A DNA stretch of 64,000 bases from Panopea generosa (GCA_029582155.1 CM055900.1:41771236-41835235); one strand, 5' to 3'. Shown: positions 34,945 through 47,254, numbered from the stretch's first letter. Numbers and translations: made by a program. Notes: generated from the letters alone by a model not told the origin.

Positions 34945-35815
34945 ACATAACTGTAGAACATAAACTACATAATAACTACCACACATAACACAACTGTGGA
35001 ACATAAACAACATTATAACTACCACACATAACACAACTGTGGAATATAAACTACATTATAACTACCACACATAACACAGCTGTGGAATATAAACTACATA
35101 ATAACTATCACACATAACACAACTGTGGAATATAAACAACATTATAACTACCACACATAACACAACTGTGGAATATAAACTACATTATAACTACCACACA
35201 TAACACAGCTGTGGAATATAAACTACATAATAACTACCACACATAACACAACTGTGGAACATAAACAACATTATAACTACCACACATAACACAACTGTGG
35301 AATATAAACTACATTATAACTACCACACATAACACAGCTGTGGAATATAAACTACATCATAACTACCACACATAACACAACTGTGGAACATAAACTACAA
35401 AATAACTACCACACATAACACACAGTGGAACATAAACTTCATCATAACTACCACACAAAACACAACTGTGGAACATAATTTTCATCATAACTACCACACA
35501 TAACACAACTGTTGAACATAATCTATATCATAACTACCACACATAACACAAGTGTGAAACATAAACTACATCATAACTACCACACATAACCCAACTGTGG
35601 AATATAAACTACATCATAACTACCACACATAACACAACTGTGGAATATAAACTACATCATAACTACCACACATAACACAACTGTGGAACATAAACTACAT
35701 CATAACTACCACACATAACACAACTGTGGAACATAAACTACAACACATAACTGTGAAACATAAACTACACTAAACTACAAGACATAACACAACTGTGAAA
35801 CATAAACTAAAACAC
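34945..35815. repeat. 43-bp minisatellite, about 19 copies, with a trimeric higher-order region
   Basis: Unit ATAACTACCACACATAACAC followed by AACTGTGGAAYATAAACTACA. Starts are spaced by 43 bp. From 34992 to 35378 nine units follow an A-B-C order three times. Right-hand units are more diverged and shortened. Confidence 0.96.
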
Positions 35816-36539
35816 ATAGCCCCACATGGTACATACCAATGTCAGGGAGTACTCCAAACTTGTCAATTATCCCAGACTCCAAGACAATCAAGTAGACACT
35901 TTCAAAGTAGAGAACAGTTCAAATGAAGGCACTGCACAATACAAGCCACACATATCAACCTCTCTAAGTGATTATTGGAAAAAAAACACATTAACTTATA
36001 AAAACTGGCAGGGTAGTAAAGACATTGTATTTCACAGTGCTCGCTGTTTGTCTGTCACATTTTAATAAAGTTTCATCAAGAAGATCACATTAATCCGCAC
36101 ACATTAACTTACAACTCCAAAAATAGTCAAACAAATGTTTTGAATTATATTTCTCTGTTGAGTCTTGTTATCTATTGAAACTCTAATCTTAGATAATGTT
36201 ATATCAGAACAACAAAATCACACAAGTTTGTTGTTTTTATTTCCATTCTGACAATGTGGTATCTTACACGCTAAAGAAATTCTACACAATTTGTTGTTGT
36301 TGTTTTTTTTTTAAAAAGGAATAGAAAAAAAAAACATATAAATTAGTCCATTCTAAAAAATTTCAAACTACAATGAAAAAAAGATACACTGTTACCAGTG
36401 CAAAATGCTATTTGCTGAAAAATTCCCAATATCCATCAATCACAAATCTGTGAAAATTTAGTGAAATGTTGTCACATTCTGTCACTGCTGGACTATGGGA
36501 CTTCAGGTCACACATCCAGTATCATTCCTAACAATTATA
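35816..36539. other. Noncoding, nothing recognised
   Basis: A 79-codon frame starts at the array edge; it has no domain. T/A homopolymers lie near 36300. Confidence 0.55.
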
Positions 36540-36920
36540 TTCTGCTGTTCTTAGCCCAATTAAGATGGTGAATTTACCGTCTGAACAATGTCCCCAGTCA
36601 ATTCTAATGAACAAGTGCGTTTATTGTGTGTTTACCATAAGTGCTGGTTTCTTCTGATCCCATTAATTAGTGAACTGAGTCATGGAGGCCAAAACTAATT
36701 AATCCCTCTACCAATTATAATTAGACAAAGCATTGAGAATTGTAGCAAGCAGGAGTACAGTAGTAATGCATGCTATTTGAGCTTGGGCTTTAATTGTGTA
36801 TTGATTTTATTTGTTTCGTTAATTACGATCTCAATGCGAAAAATGCAAATTATTCCTATTTCAGCCCGTCATGTGATTATTACACTATAATGGCCAAACT
36901 CAATAATTAATATTGCATTT
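36540..36920. promoter_or_regulatory. Complex TAAT/octamer block, enhancer candidate
   Basis: Balanced, non-repetitive sequence containing CCATTAATTAGTG, ACTAATTAATCC, ATTATAATTAGAC, GTTAATTACG and an exact POU octamer ATGCAAAT at 36843-36850, closely packed. It stands out from the AT-rich repeats on both sides. Regulatory role is inferred. Confidence 0.35.
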
Positions 36921-37390
36921 TCTAGACATTTTTTCGCTAAAAAATCCACTTCACACTCTTGTGAATTATGGAAACAAATGGCGCTGTGAGGTGGAGATTC
37001 ATTTGCATACCAAGTTTGAGTACATCCAATATAACAAATTAATAAAATAAAAGAGTCACTGCAGCCCTTAACTGCCCACTTTACTGCTATATTACACATC
37101 CACAGCTCAAGATATAACCATGTCTTCAAAACCATGTCCCTGACCTTGTCTACTGTTTAAGTTGACTCAGTTAAAACAGCACAATTTGCAGCTACGTACT
37201 AAAATATTGATGCATTTTCAAAATTTCACAAAACAAAAAGCCAAATAGGGCCTGAAATTGCTCTACTTGCAAAAAAATTAATGGACATAAAATTATGAAC
37301 ATTTCAAAAGAATTTTTATGTAAGTTCCTTTAAAATTATAGGGTTGCTTATGTGCCCACACAAAAAAGTTATGTTTTATTTATGTTTAAC

Positions 37391-37675
37391 ATATGTAAAA
37401 CTGTGACCCATGTGATGACCAGGACCTGGTTTGAACAAACCTTTTAAGTTTCCCTTAAAATATGCTTATAAGCCCACTGGTGTGGTCCTTTGCCGTCGAA
37501 TCATGCTGGTTCAACAACTTGTCCGAGATCTTGTGATTATATAACTACTATCCAATTTAGTTAAGATTCAATTAAAAAATCGGGTGCTTTATATCGCATC
37601 TACAAGAAAAAAGTTAATGGAAGGACGACGAATGGATGGATGACCAGACAATTTACCATGGCGGCCTGTAGAGGT
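37391..37675 (+). repeat. Possible old dispersed repeat
   Basis: Text such as GTCCGAGATCTTGTGATTAT followed by GGAAGGACGACGAATGGATG and ending CCATGGCGGCC resembles the 3' part of molluscan repeats that end in GACGGACGACGG-type runs. No second copy is close enough here to prove it. Confidence 0.35.
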
Positions 37676-38103
37676 AAAAAAGGTACCACTTGCCAAATTT
37701 TAAAGTTTTATTCGCATATTTAAAAGTGTCAGCAAGAACCCTGAAAACTGCCAACTATAATTTACATCACCAATACCTGTTTAAAAATGCTTACATTGAG
37801 AAATGTTTACATTTAGAAAAGTTTACATTACCTTCAATCCCATTTCACTGTTAGTAGAACTGCAGAAGACAGGCTAGTGGCAGCATTGAGGGAATCATCT
37901 AGTCTGGAAAATACGATTATAAAACATGAAACTGTATCCGATGAAATGAACATAGATACAATATTACAATGAATTTCATCTCAGAACTAAAACAAACGGC
38001 AGCTCAAAGCATACAACACATTGCTGCAGAAAATAATTGTATACAGAAAAGAACAAACTTATATTGTATTTATACAAAATTATGTCGCTGTACTTTCAAT
38101 AAC

Positions 38104-39150
38104 AAAAGGTCCAAGAGGGCCTGAGGATGCTCTACTGACTCATAGTGGCCATAGCACATTTTGAAATTCTCCTATGCAATAGAAACATTGAGGCGGGGTA
38201 ATTTTTAAACCCTAGGGACACCATTTGAACAAATCTAACAAAACTATAGTTGGTCATCATTACTACATAAACATTTCGAAAATCTGTTGGACAGTTCATG
38301 AGAAGAAGATTTTTTTAAAGCTTTGGACTATTTTCAGTAATGGCGGTCATCTTGAATTTTAGACAGAAAAAAAATCTTCTGTATAGTCTCCTATGCAATA
38401 GAAACATACATGTGAAGTTTCAGTTTAATTGGCCTAGTGGTTTCAGAATAAATGAAAAATAAAAGAGAATTTTCTGTTTTCCCATAGTAACCCAATGTAA
38501 AATTCTAAGTCCCTTTACAGGGCGCCTATAAATTTTAGCCACTAAATTCTTATCTGCAATCAAACCCCTACACATATGGATAATTTATATCAAATATGTA
38601 CAAATCTGACAAACCGGTTCTAAAGTAAACGATTTTAGTAATTCCCAATGTATACCCTTTTGGGGCCTCTCCTGACCCATTAAGACATAAGAACCCAGTC
38701 ATTTTTACAAATCTGAACTTCCTTCACCTAATAATGTTTTTGTGAAGATGTAGGCAAAATCATTTCCACTGAAAAAAAAATAAAAAATTATATTGACATG
38801 TGTCCCCTAATTGAACCCTCATGGGCGGGGTCATTTTAAACCCTAGGGACACCATTTGAACAAATCTAACAAAACTATAGTTGGTTATCATTACTACATA
38901 TACATTTTGAAAATCTGTTTGGCCGAAGAATTTTTTTACGTTTTGGACTATTTTTAGTAATGGCGAACATCTTAAATTTCAGATCGAAAAAAAAAAAAAA
39001 TCTTCTGTATAGTCTCTTATGCAATAGAAACATCTATGTGAAGTTTCAGTTTAATTGCCTTACTGGTTTCAGAAAAAGTGCTGCTAACAGACGACGGACA
39101 ACACGCCATCGCATAAGCACTTCTGGACTTTGGCTAGTAGAGCTAAAAAC
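38104..39150 (+). repeat. Composite dispersed repeat with an internally duplicated ~270-bp segment
   Basis: The segment 38188-38460 (ACCCTAGGGACACCATTTGA ... TGTGAAGTTTCAGTTTAATT) is repeated at 38822-39060. The 3' end carries CAGACGACGGACAACACGCC and finishes AGAGCTAAAAA, like the tail of the 20637 family. Either two adjacent insertions or one element with a tandem duplication. Confidence 0.75.
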
Positions 39151-39545
39151 CAACTTTCTGACTGCTATTATGATTTCATAACGTATATAAATCTTGATCC
39201 TGGTTTTGTAATTACTGTCGCAAAATCTTGAATAGCCTTATTATGGCGACTGATTAGGCTGGGTATAAACACGCAAATCACAATCTCCGTCAAAAAGAAG
39301 CATTCATAAATGACTATAGTCAAATTTCAAACATCTCTTCTTGCAACTTCACAACAAATTTCTTGAATAGGGGCTCCACTTAATGCAAAGATTTCTTCAA
39401 TACAATGGAAAACTTTAAACATTTGTAATCAAGAAAATTCATTACATGTAAAAACAAGTAAAATGTCACATTTGTATGACACATGATACCCCACCCCCAG
39501 ATACTGCTGTGATACAACAAAAAATGAGAATAACTTATAAAATAA

Positions 39546-39816
39546 CAAGAGTTGTCAGAAGACAACAAAGCTCGTTCCTGGGTGTCTAAGTCCAAAAAGG
39601 GCCATAACTGTGCCAAAATGCAATCCAGAGTTATGGTTCTTGTCTGTGTGTGTTCCATTGACGATGGTGAACACACATAGGCAGTTTCATTCACATCCAA
39701 TGACCGGTTGCATAAATATCTTATACTTAATCGCAAAAGTAACCTGGGTGTCTACAGAAGAAGATGACGCCGATGATGAAGCCTGGGTCATGGCAATAGC
39801 TCTCCTTGGACTTCGT
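39546..39816 (+). repeat. Dispersed ~290-bp repeat, copy 2
   Basis: Matches 20637-20928 from CAAGAGTTGTCAGAAGACAA through GGCAATAGCTCTCCTTGGAC, then stops short of the final GAGCTAAAAA. A 53-bp duplicated segment takes over at 39817. Confidence 0.82.
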
Positions 39817-39869
39817 GCCTTACAGATATGGTTATTTTTACATACATGTACTTAAATTATTATATAAAC
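39817..39869 (+). repeat. 53-bp segment identical to 44435-44487
   Basis: GCCTTACAGATATGGTTATT through TTATATAAAC is identical in both places, with unrelated sequence on either side. Confidence 0.9.
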
Positions 39870-40801
39870 TAAATGGCACGTAAACTGTGAGAGGAATCAC
39901 AAGGTACAGATGTAATATTACTACATAATGTTGTAATACTGTTAAGTTAAAAAGGGGGCAATGGTAAAAAAAACCAATATAACCAAAACATCCTGATATA
40001 TGTGCATGTGGACTTGATGATGTATATCAAGTTTCAATTGAACTGCACGCAAATTGTAGAAGGAGTTGAAATAATGAAGTATGAATGTCGTTATAGTACT
40101 ATGTTGTAATATTGTTAGTTGGAAAGTCTGTTTCATTTTAAAACCTACAGAAATGACCAGTATTGTTTCCCTTGAAGCAGCTCTCCAAACTAAAGTTACG
40201 TTTAGGTAGATAATTAAGATTTAGGTGGTAATGGTTTTCACCAAATGACAGTTGCTTTTTAAACAGAAATAAATCGCAGCGTTTATGGATTATCTTGATT
40301 ATGAGCTCAGAATGTTTTCAAAGATACATGCATAAAGCGACCATATTAAAATAGTTTCATTTAATTTTCACTTTATTAATCTAAGTAGAAGGTAAAAATA
40401 TTTATAACTGCAAATGGGCGATCAGTTCAAGTTTGCCAGTTTATAAAACTTTTATACTGTTTTCTTCATAAAAGCATTATAAACAGAGTAAAACCAGTTT
40501 GATTCAAACCTTCTTGTGAGATAAAATAAAAATTAAAGCATTGACTCATTTATAACGTCTATATTGTATCCTTTATTAAGCAGATGCCTTGATGACATGA
40601 CAAAGCTTGTTAAAGGTGATGCCATTAAATTCATAAAAGCCAATTGTATCCCTTACAACATTACATGAATTATATTCCCTGTTAAAATGCAAAAAGAAGA
40701 TCTATTTCTTTATTTTCTTTTACTCAAATCTAAAGTGTAACCTTTATTTTCACTACAACTTAGAAAACAGCTTTTTACAGTTAGAATATTGGAAAAAATC
40801 T
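39870..40801. other. Noncoding, nothing recognised
   Basis: AT-rich; parts near 39900-40100 may be an old repeat, but no copy is seen within this window. Confidence 0.5.
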
Positions 40802-40854
40802 GCAAATATGAAAAGTAAAAAAAAAAAATCCATTTTTTACTTTTCATATTTTGC
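40802..40854. repeat. Long inverted repeat (21-bp stem) beside a (TG)n array
   Basis: GCAAATATGAAAAGTAAAAA is followed after a short A-rich loop by its complement, with one bulged base. It directly abuts the TG array. Confidence 0.85.
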
Positions 40855-40860
40855 GTGAGG

Positions 40861-40863
<3 letters not shown>

Positions 40864-40909
<46 letters not shown>

Positions 40910-40953
40910 GGGGGGTGTGTGTGTGTGTGTGTGTGTGTGTAGGGGGGGGGGGG
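40864..40953. repeat. (TG)n microsatellite with G-runs
   Basis: Two TG blocks separated by a TAGGGGGG stretch, ending in a 12-G run; potential Z-DNA/G4 forming. Confidence 0.97.
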
Positions 40954-41384
40954 CAGTGTCTACAAAAAAAAATAATTAAAGTTTATGACACGTGTCCGCT
41001 TTCACTAGAAGATACAATATAACTTTCACCTTGTTAAAATTGAACTTTCCAAGCTCCACAAAATCTTACTGAAGCAGAGTTTGTGATAAGTACTAATTAG
41101 TGAGACACAGTGGGTTAATACAGCGACATTCCGCATTACAAAAAGTATTCAGATTTAATTTCACTATAATTTTACTAATGAAATAGGAAGCCAAGTGCAT
41201 TAAGTACTTAATGAAATGTATACATTAATTATAAGTATTCAGTATAATAATTAGTAATGCATAAAGTGACTTCAGGTCACTGTACCTTCTACTGGTATTA
41301 TTGTTAATATTTGTATTGGACTGAAGCTCTAACTGATGTTTTAAAGAGATGCAGATGTTTTAAGGTATTTGTGAAACTCTCTAA
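40954..41384. other. Noncoding, nothing recognised
   Basis: Ordinary AT-rich sequence. Confidence 0.5.
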
Positions 41385-42050
41385 ATAAGAGAACCAAAAT
41401 ATAAACCTAATTTGTTAAAGAAGTGAGCCAAATATAAGCTTACCAAGATGTTAAAGAATGGAACCAAAATGTGTACATGTTATAGAAGAGAACCAAATAT
41501 AACCTATATTACAGTTTAGAGATGGGAACCAAATATAAACCTATATTACAGTTTAGAGAAAGGAACCAAATATAAACCTATATTATTGTTTAGAGATAGG
41601 AAACAAATATAAACCTGTATTATAGTTTAGATAAAGGAACTAAATATAAAGCTGTATTATAGTTTAGAGAAGGGAACCAAATATAAACCATAAAGCTGTA
41701 TTATAGTTTAGAGAAGGGAACCAAATATAAACCTAAATTATAGTTTAGAGAAGGGAACCAAATATAAACCTATATTATAGTTTAGAGATGGGAACCAAAT
41801 ATAAAGGAACCAAATATAAACCAATGTTATAGTTTAGAGAAGGGAACCAAATATAAACCTATATTAAAGTTTAGAGAAAGGAACCAAATATAAACCTTTA
41901 TTATAGTTTAGAGAAAGGAACCAACTATAAACCTATATTATAGTTTAGAGATTGGAACCAAATATAAAGGAACCAACTATAAACCTATATTATAGTTTAG
42001 AGAAGGGAACCAAATATAAACCTATATCATAGTTTAAAGAAGGGAACCAA
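41385..42050. repeat. 37-bp minisatellite, about 17 copies
   Basis: Unit GGGAACCAAATATAAACCTA plus TATTATAGTTTAGAGAA. Left-end units are diverged. Some units carry a partial duplication (AAAGGAACCAAATAT) indicating unequal exchange or slippage. Confidence 0.95.
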
Positions 42051-42360
42051 CCATGTGCATGTGTCTGTCCAGAATGACACCTTATATATTGAAAATCTGA
42101 TTTTATAAATATCAAGTTTTGAAATTCTAAAGCTTAAATTTGAAGCTATGATTCATAATGCATCTAATGAATTAATTTAGAAAATCATAACTAAATTTGC
42201 AAAAGTGAAACACAGCTTTATGATTCTATAGTCAAAGTTAATACAAAAATGTAAGGTTAGTGAGACAAGCCAAAGTTGTAATATAATTACTGGAGTATTC
42301 TGCCAATTAAACTGTGATTTATTGTTATGAAGAAAGCAGATTAAAAATATAAAAACAATC

Positions 42361-42815
42361 AACATAATTATTATACACTCTCAATTTCCAGCATAATTAT
42401 TATACACTCTAAATTTCCAGCATAATTTTATACATTTTCATTTTTTTTCAAACATGATTTTAATACATTTCATTTTTATACTCTCAATTATCAACATAAT
42501 TTTTATAAACTCTCAATTATCAACATTATTTTTATACACTCTCTATAAACTCTCAATTATCAACATGACTTTTATAAACTCTCTATTATCAACATGATTT
42601 TTATAAATTCTCAATTATCAACTACAAGTAAGTTTTGGTAAGTGAATTTATCAACATGATTTTTATAAGCTCTCATTAATTTCCAACATGATTTTTATAA
42701 ACTCTCTATTATCAACATGATTTTTTATAAACTCTCAATTATCAACATGATTTTTATAATCTCTCATTAATTTCCAACATGATTTTTATTACTCTTTTTA
42801 CATAATTTTGATTAA
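42361..42815. repeat. ~29-bp minisatellite, about 14 copies
   Basis: Unit ATGATTTTTATAAACTCTCA plus ATTATCAAC, with some TTTCCAGC- or TTTCCAAC-ended variants. Very AT-rich, with irregular unit length. Confidence 0.9.
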
Positions 42816-43189
42816 CTCTTAATTCTGTGATATTACATATTGTAAATAAAATTGATTCAGATAAGCCTGCATGTCAATCCAGTCTGAGCAAGGTCTCAAG
42901 GTTGTAAGTTATTCTGAAAACATATTGAAAGTTAGAATGTAGTATTGAAAATAAATAAATTATGGAGCAATGTATCAGAATTCAAAATATGGATATGACA
43001 AAAATTTTATGATCTTAGTAAAATTTACATATTCAACTTTCTAATAAAATAACAAACAGAAAAGGCACTTGAATATGTATACAATAGAAATATACCCCAA
43101 CACACAATTTTAATATCATAGTTAAAAACAAATACCTCCAATTAGATTCACAATTTCACTCAATGCATTCTCAAATGTGGCCGCAATGT

Positions 43190-43336
43190 TGATAATTGTC
43201 AACTATTAATTAATGCACCAATGACGTAGATAATTGTCAATTGTTAATTAATGCACCAACGACGAAGATAATTGTCAATTGTTAATTAATGCACCAACGA
43301 CGTAGATAATTGCCAACTGTTAATTAATGCACCAAC
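43190..43336. repeat. 38-bp minisatellite, about 4 copies, with a TTAATTAAT core
   Basis: Unit GATAATTGTCAATTGTTAAT plus TAATGCACCAACGACGTA; near-identical copies. Each unit carries GTTAATTAATG, a homeodomain-type site, at fixed 38-bp spacing. Confidence 0.93.
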
Positions 43337-43742
43337 CTAACCACTTTACTTAACTCAATCAATAAAAGATATCCTGGCAAACAACTACGCATTTAACTTT
43401 TTTTAAATTCTATTTTCAACAAGCACCCACAGTACTATGATAACCTTAAAAAACATACTGGATCACGTTCATTATATTGTCATGAAACAAAGTATGCACT
43501 CTGTGGTATTGTATATAATATTCATGAATTACCATGGCTTCTAATTTTCATTGCTGTGTGATAGCCTTCCTGTCTTACAATTTCACTTCTACAATCATCC
43601 CCATCATTTCCAGGGGCAGATCTGCCTTGTATCACAACTATATAAACCCTCTAGCTGCTATTTTTTGCTCCATCCATTAACATTTAGAAGAGGCGTAGTA
43701 TAAAACATTGAATTAGAGTCAACCAATGTATAAACTGATTAG

Positions 43743-44032
43743 ATTGATTGATTGATTGATTGATTGAATATTTAGCATCATTTTTATGCCATTGAAGGCT
43801 AACAAATGATCAGTTAACCTAACCACTGTTTCCTGGGATCCTGAAAGATTAACCAGTACTTGAGCACACCCCATCTTCGCAAGTAACTGATAACTTCCCC
43901 ACTTGAATCAGCGGTGACAGATGAATGATAATGAAACACACTGTTGTATATCAATCATCATGGAAATTGTTTCCGGGAATTTGAACTCACGATCTCTAGA
44001 TTGATAGTCAGACATGTAACGGACTGAGTACT
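43743..44032 (-). repeat. tRNA-Lys-like SINE, copy 5, with (TTGA)n tail
   Basis: (GATT)n tail at 43743, complete body, and a head with a degraded B box; TGACTATCAATC is still visible on the minus strand. Minus-strand open frames here are not genes. Confidence 0.85.
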
Positions 44033-44434
44033 GATTAGAGAAACTGACAATCAGATTTTGGTCAGCATTGGCTGCAATTGTATTTGGTAATTTGAACAGC
44101 ATGTAACAGTAAATCCAATCTGAAGAATATATCTTATCCCTTTTGTGGATGTCCCAATCTTAAGATCTGGATCCGCCACAACGAAAATATAAAAGGAAAT
44201 CATATCTGGGACGTAAAGAATAGAGAAATAATTTCTTTGAGGGCTTTTGATGAAAATTGTTAAATTGCTTCGTAATATATGGTTAATTATCTTTAATATG
44301 CATCCATACATTTTTATAGCTGTCTAATTGTGTAATTGACACGTTATTACGCTTTTCCTTAAACTGACGCGTAATATCAAAGGTAAATCTCATTCAGGTG
44401 TTCACCTGTAAACTTCTATATTTGGTGTATGATT

Positions 44435-44487
44435 GCCTTACAGATATGGTTATTTTTACATACATGTACTTAAATTATTATATAAAC
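44435..44487 (+). repeat. 53-bp segment identical to 39817-39869
   Basis: Exact second copy, 4.6 kb away in the same orientation, ending 12 bp before the TA-target MITE copy 3. Confidence 0.9.
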
Positions 44488-44500
44488 ATCTAAATATTTA

Positions 44501-44892
44501 CAGTCAAACCTGTCTAAAGCAGCCTGTCTAGGAAAGGAGCAAAAGTGGCATTTTAAGGCAGGTTCCTGTTTAATGCAAGTTAATTTGAAAGCATATAAAT
44601 GGGAAATAACAAGTGTGACTGCTTAATAACCCTTTACTTCATATAAACACCTTTGGACACCTGTAACATAAACACCTTTGGACACCTAATATAGAAAGAA
44701 GTCTTTTAAATTATTGGGTGTATAATGTTTATATTAACTGACAGAGTGAAAAACAGTGCAGGAAGTGTTCAGATTGCTCGTTACGAGCAATCTGAACTCT
44801 TCCTACACTGTTTTCAAAGTCTTTTTCTATGGAGTAAAGGGTTAAGACAAGTGGCTGCTTAATAGAGGTGACTGCTTATACAGGTTTAACTG
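44501..44892 (-). mobile_element. mariner/pogo-like TA-target MITE, copy 3, interrupted by a piggyBac-like MITE
   Basis: TA on both sides; ends CAGTCAAACCTGTCTAAAGC and ACAGGTTTAACTG. Relative to copies 1 and 2 it is inverted, and the internal TTAA site carries the piggyBac-like element (44623-44845). Confidence 0.85.
44623..44845 (+). mobile_element. piggyBac-like MITE, copy D (nested in TA-target MITE copy 3)
   Basis: TTAA at 44623-44626 and 44842-44845 with element ends CCCTTTACTTCATATA and GGAGTAAAGGG. Three extra bases (TAA) lie between the left TTAA and CCC. The central hairpin is complete. The undisturbed host site (GTCTTAAGCAG) survives in copies 1 and 2 of the host element. Confidence 0.92.
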
Positions 44893-45884
44893 TAACAGTA
44901 ATTTGTCTATTTTAAACTCTTTACTTTTCATATCAATGACAACTATTGCAAACAATGTAGAACTAGATCGGTTGACGGATAACTCATTGTCATGCTCACA
45001 CGGTTTGACTTTCAGTCATACTCATGTGTTAAAAATGGCCCTCAAAATATAACCCATCTTCAAATAAAAATATTCAAAGTTCTCAAATCATATCCTTACG
45101 AGTATTAATAGAGGATCTTACATTTGTGTTCATTTATTATTGAATTTACTAAACAAGTTGGCCAATATATATTATGCACGGCTCCGTAGAGCATTATATC
45201 AAATATGAAGAGCTTAATAAATTAAATAATAAATGAGTATGAATAATAGATCTATTCCTTTTATCACATAAATCTGAAAAATCGTACACAGATAAACCAT
45301 TAATCTATTTTTCCAAAATGAGACAAAAAAATTTCCCAATGATTCTGTAAATAACATTCTCTGTTTGTTAATTTCCATCCACCCTCACATGACATAACGT
45401 CTCATAATAGCGTACATCATTTTACCATGGCAAGTGGGACAGTAGGTCAGTATTGAATGTACCAGGGCCAGTCGAGTTATACAGAAACAGAAAAATATGT
45501 AGTGATATTACCCTTGGTTAATATAAAGAATGTGTCATAGGTCTTACAGTTAAGCCATATAATAAGTGTAAAGTTAACTGAAGGTAACCCGATTCCAATA
45601 GAATATTATAACAAACAATAATTATGTTCATCTAATGTATTAATTATGAAGTCTAATATTACAATTAACTTTTATATTAACTGGTATATACATCTAACAT
45701 ATTATCCATATTTATCCAACCTCTCCTCACCACTGATGGGCAGCACATCTGATCAATCTGTCAGTTGTGATGAGTTGTCTCCCTTACACCACAGTATCCA
45801 GCGGGTGTGTAGGTTATATTGGGTATTGTTTTTATATTGTAACACAGCCTGAAAGGTTGGTTATATTGAGTTGTTAATCTGGCA
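44893..45884. other. Noncoding, nothing recognised
   Basis: AT-rich, no named feature. Confidence 0.55.
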
Positions 45885-46580
45885 ATATATTAAGCTGCAG
45901 TTGTCTATTTTGTAAAACACAACTGTTGTTTATGTTGTGGAACAGTTGTTTATATTGTTAAATACAACTGTTGTTTATGTTAAGTATTCCAATTGTTTAT
46001 ATTGTAAAACACAAATGTTGTTATTGTTGCATTACAGTTGTTTAAACTGTAAAATAACACTGTTGGTTGTGTTAAGTATTTACAATTGTTTATATTGTAA
46101 AACACAACTGTTGTTTATGTTGCAGTACAGTTGTTAAATTGTTAAACAAAACTGTTGTTTATGTTGCAGTACAGTTGTTTATATTGTAAAACACAACTGT
46201 TGTTTATGTTGCAGTACAGTTGTTTATATTGTTAAATACAATTGTTGTTTATGTTGTGGTAAAGTTGTTTATATTGTAAAACACAACTGTTGTTTATGTT
46301 GCAGTACAGTTGTTTATATTGTAAACACAACTGTGTTTATGTTGCAGTACAGTTGTTTATATTGTTAAACACAATTGTTGTTTATGTTGCGGTACAGTGG
46401 TTTATATTGTAAAACACAACTGTTGGTTATGTTGTGGTACAGTTGTTAAAATTGTAAAACACAACTGTTGTTATGTTGCAGTACAGTTGTTTATATTATT
46501 AAACACAATTGTTGTTTATATTGTGGTACAGTTGTTTATTTTGTAAAACACAACTGTTGTTTATGTTGTGTTACAGTGAC
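45885..46580. repeat. 45-bp minisatellite, about 15 copies
   Basis: Unit ACAGTTGTTTATATTGTAAA plus ACACAACTGTTGTTTATGTTGCAGT. ACAGTTGT and ACAACTGT are inverse of one another, so each unit can form a short hairpin. Plus-strand frames (66 and 61 codons) are repeat-derived. Confidence 0.95.
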
Positions 46581-47254
46581 ACGATTGCGGGTTACTTGGT
46601 GTTACAGTTATATTGTAAAATATAAAAGTTGCTTATACTTTGTTGAGATCTAATAAAAATATTTAAACAGAAATTTATCATTGTTGTTTCATGTGTGCCT
46701 TTTTGTTAATGTCTTAGCACATATTTTGTGCATACATGCAGGCACCAACCTGCACGTAACTGCATGTGTATGTTTCATAAGGAATCACAAAGTAACTGTA
46801 ACTGTACATGAGTAAAGCATTTCATCTAATGTGGTTTACAAAGAGCCATGCACCTGCACAAATGATAAAATATACATGTCTGACCACAAACAAAAAAAAA
46901 ATCCATATATTGATTTGATTTGAAAGAAAGTTAGAAATCATCCCTTAAGATATATTAACTATCAAAGAAAACAAATGATAAAACTTGTGAAGATGTCTTT
47001 AATAAAGGGGCAATTTTGAATATCTGTTATTTATCACTTGTATTTATTTATTCTATTACCGTAAGCGTAACCTAAAAATTCAAAATATGTTACCGATGTA
47101 ATCAGGATACAGATTAGTATCTAGTCATTAATTGTTTTAATATCTGTACAAAATCAACATGTTTATTTCAAGAGACCTATATTTTTTTATTTAAAAAAAA
47201 AAAAAAATGTTTATTTTAATAGAGCTATTTTTAGTCAAATGTTGTTTACAGACT
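46581..47254. other. Noncoding, nothing recognised
   Basis: AT-rich with an A tract at 47193-47208. Confidence 0.55.
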
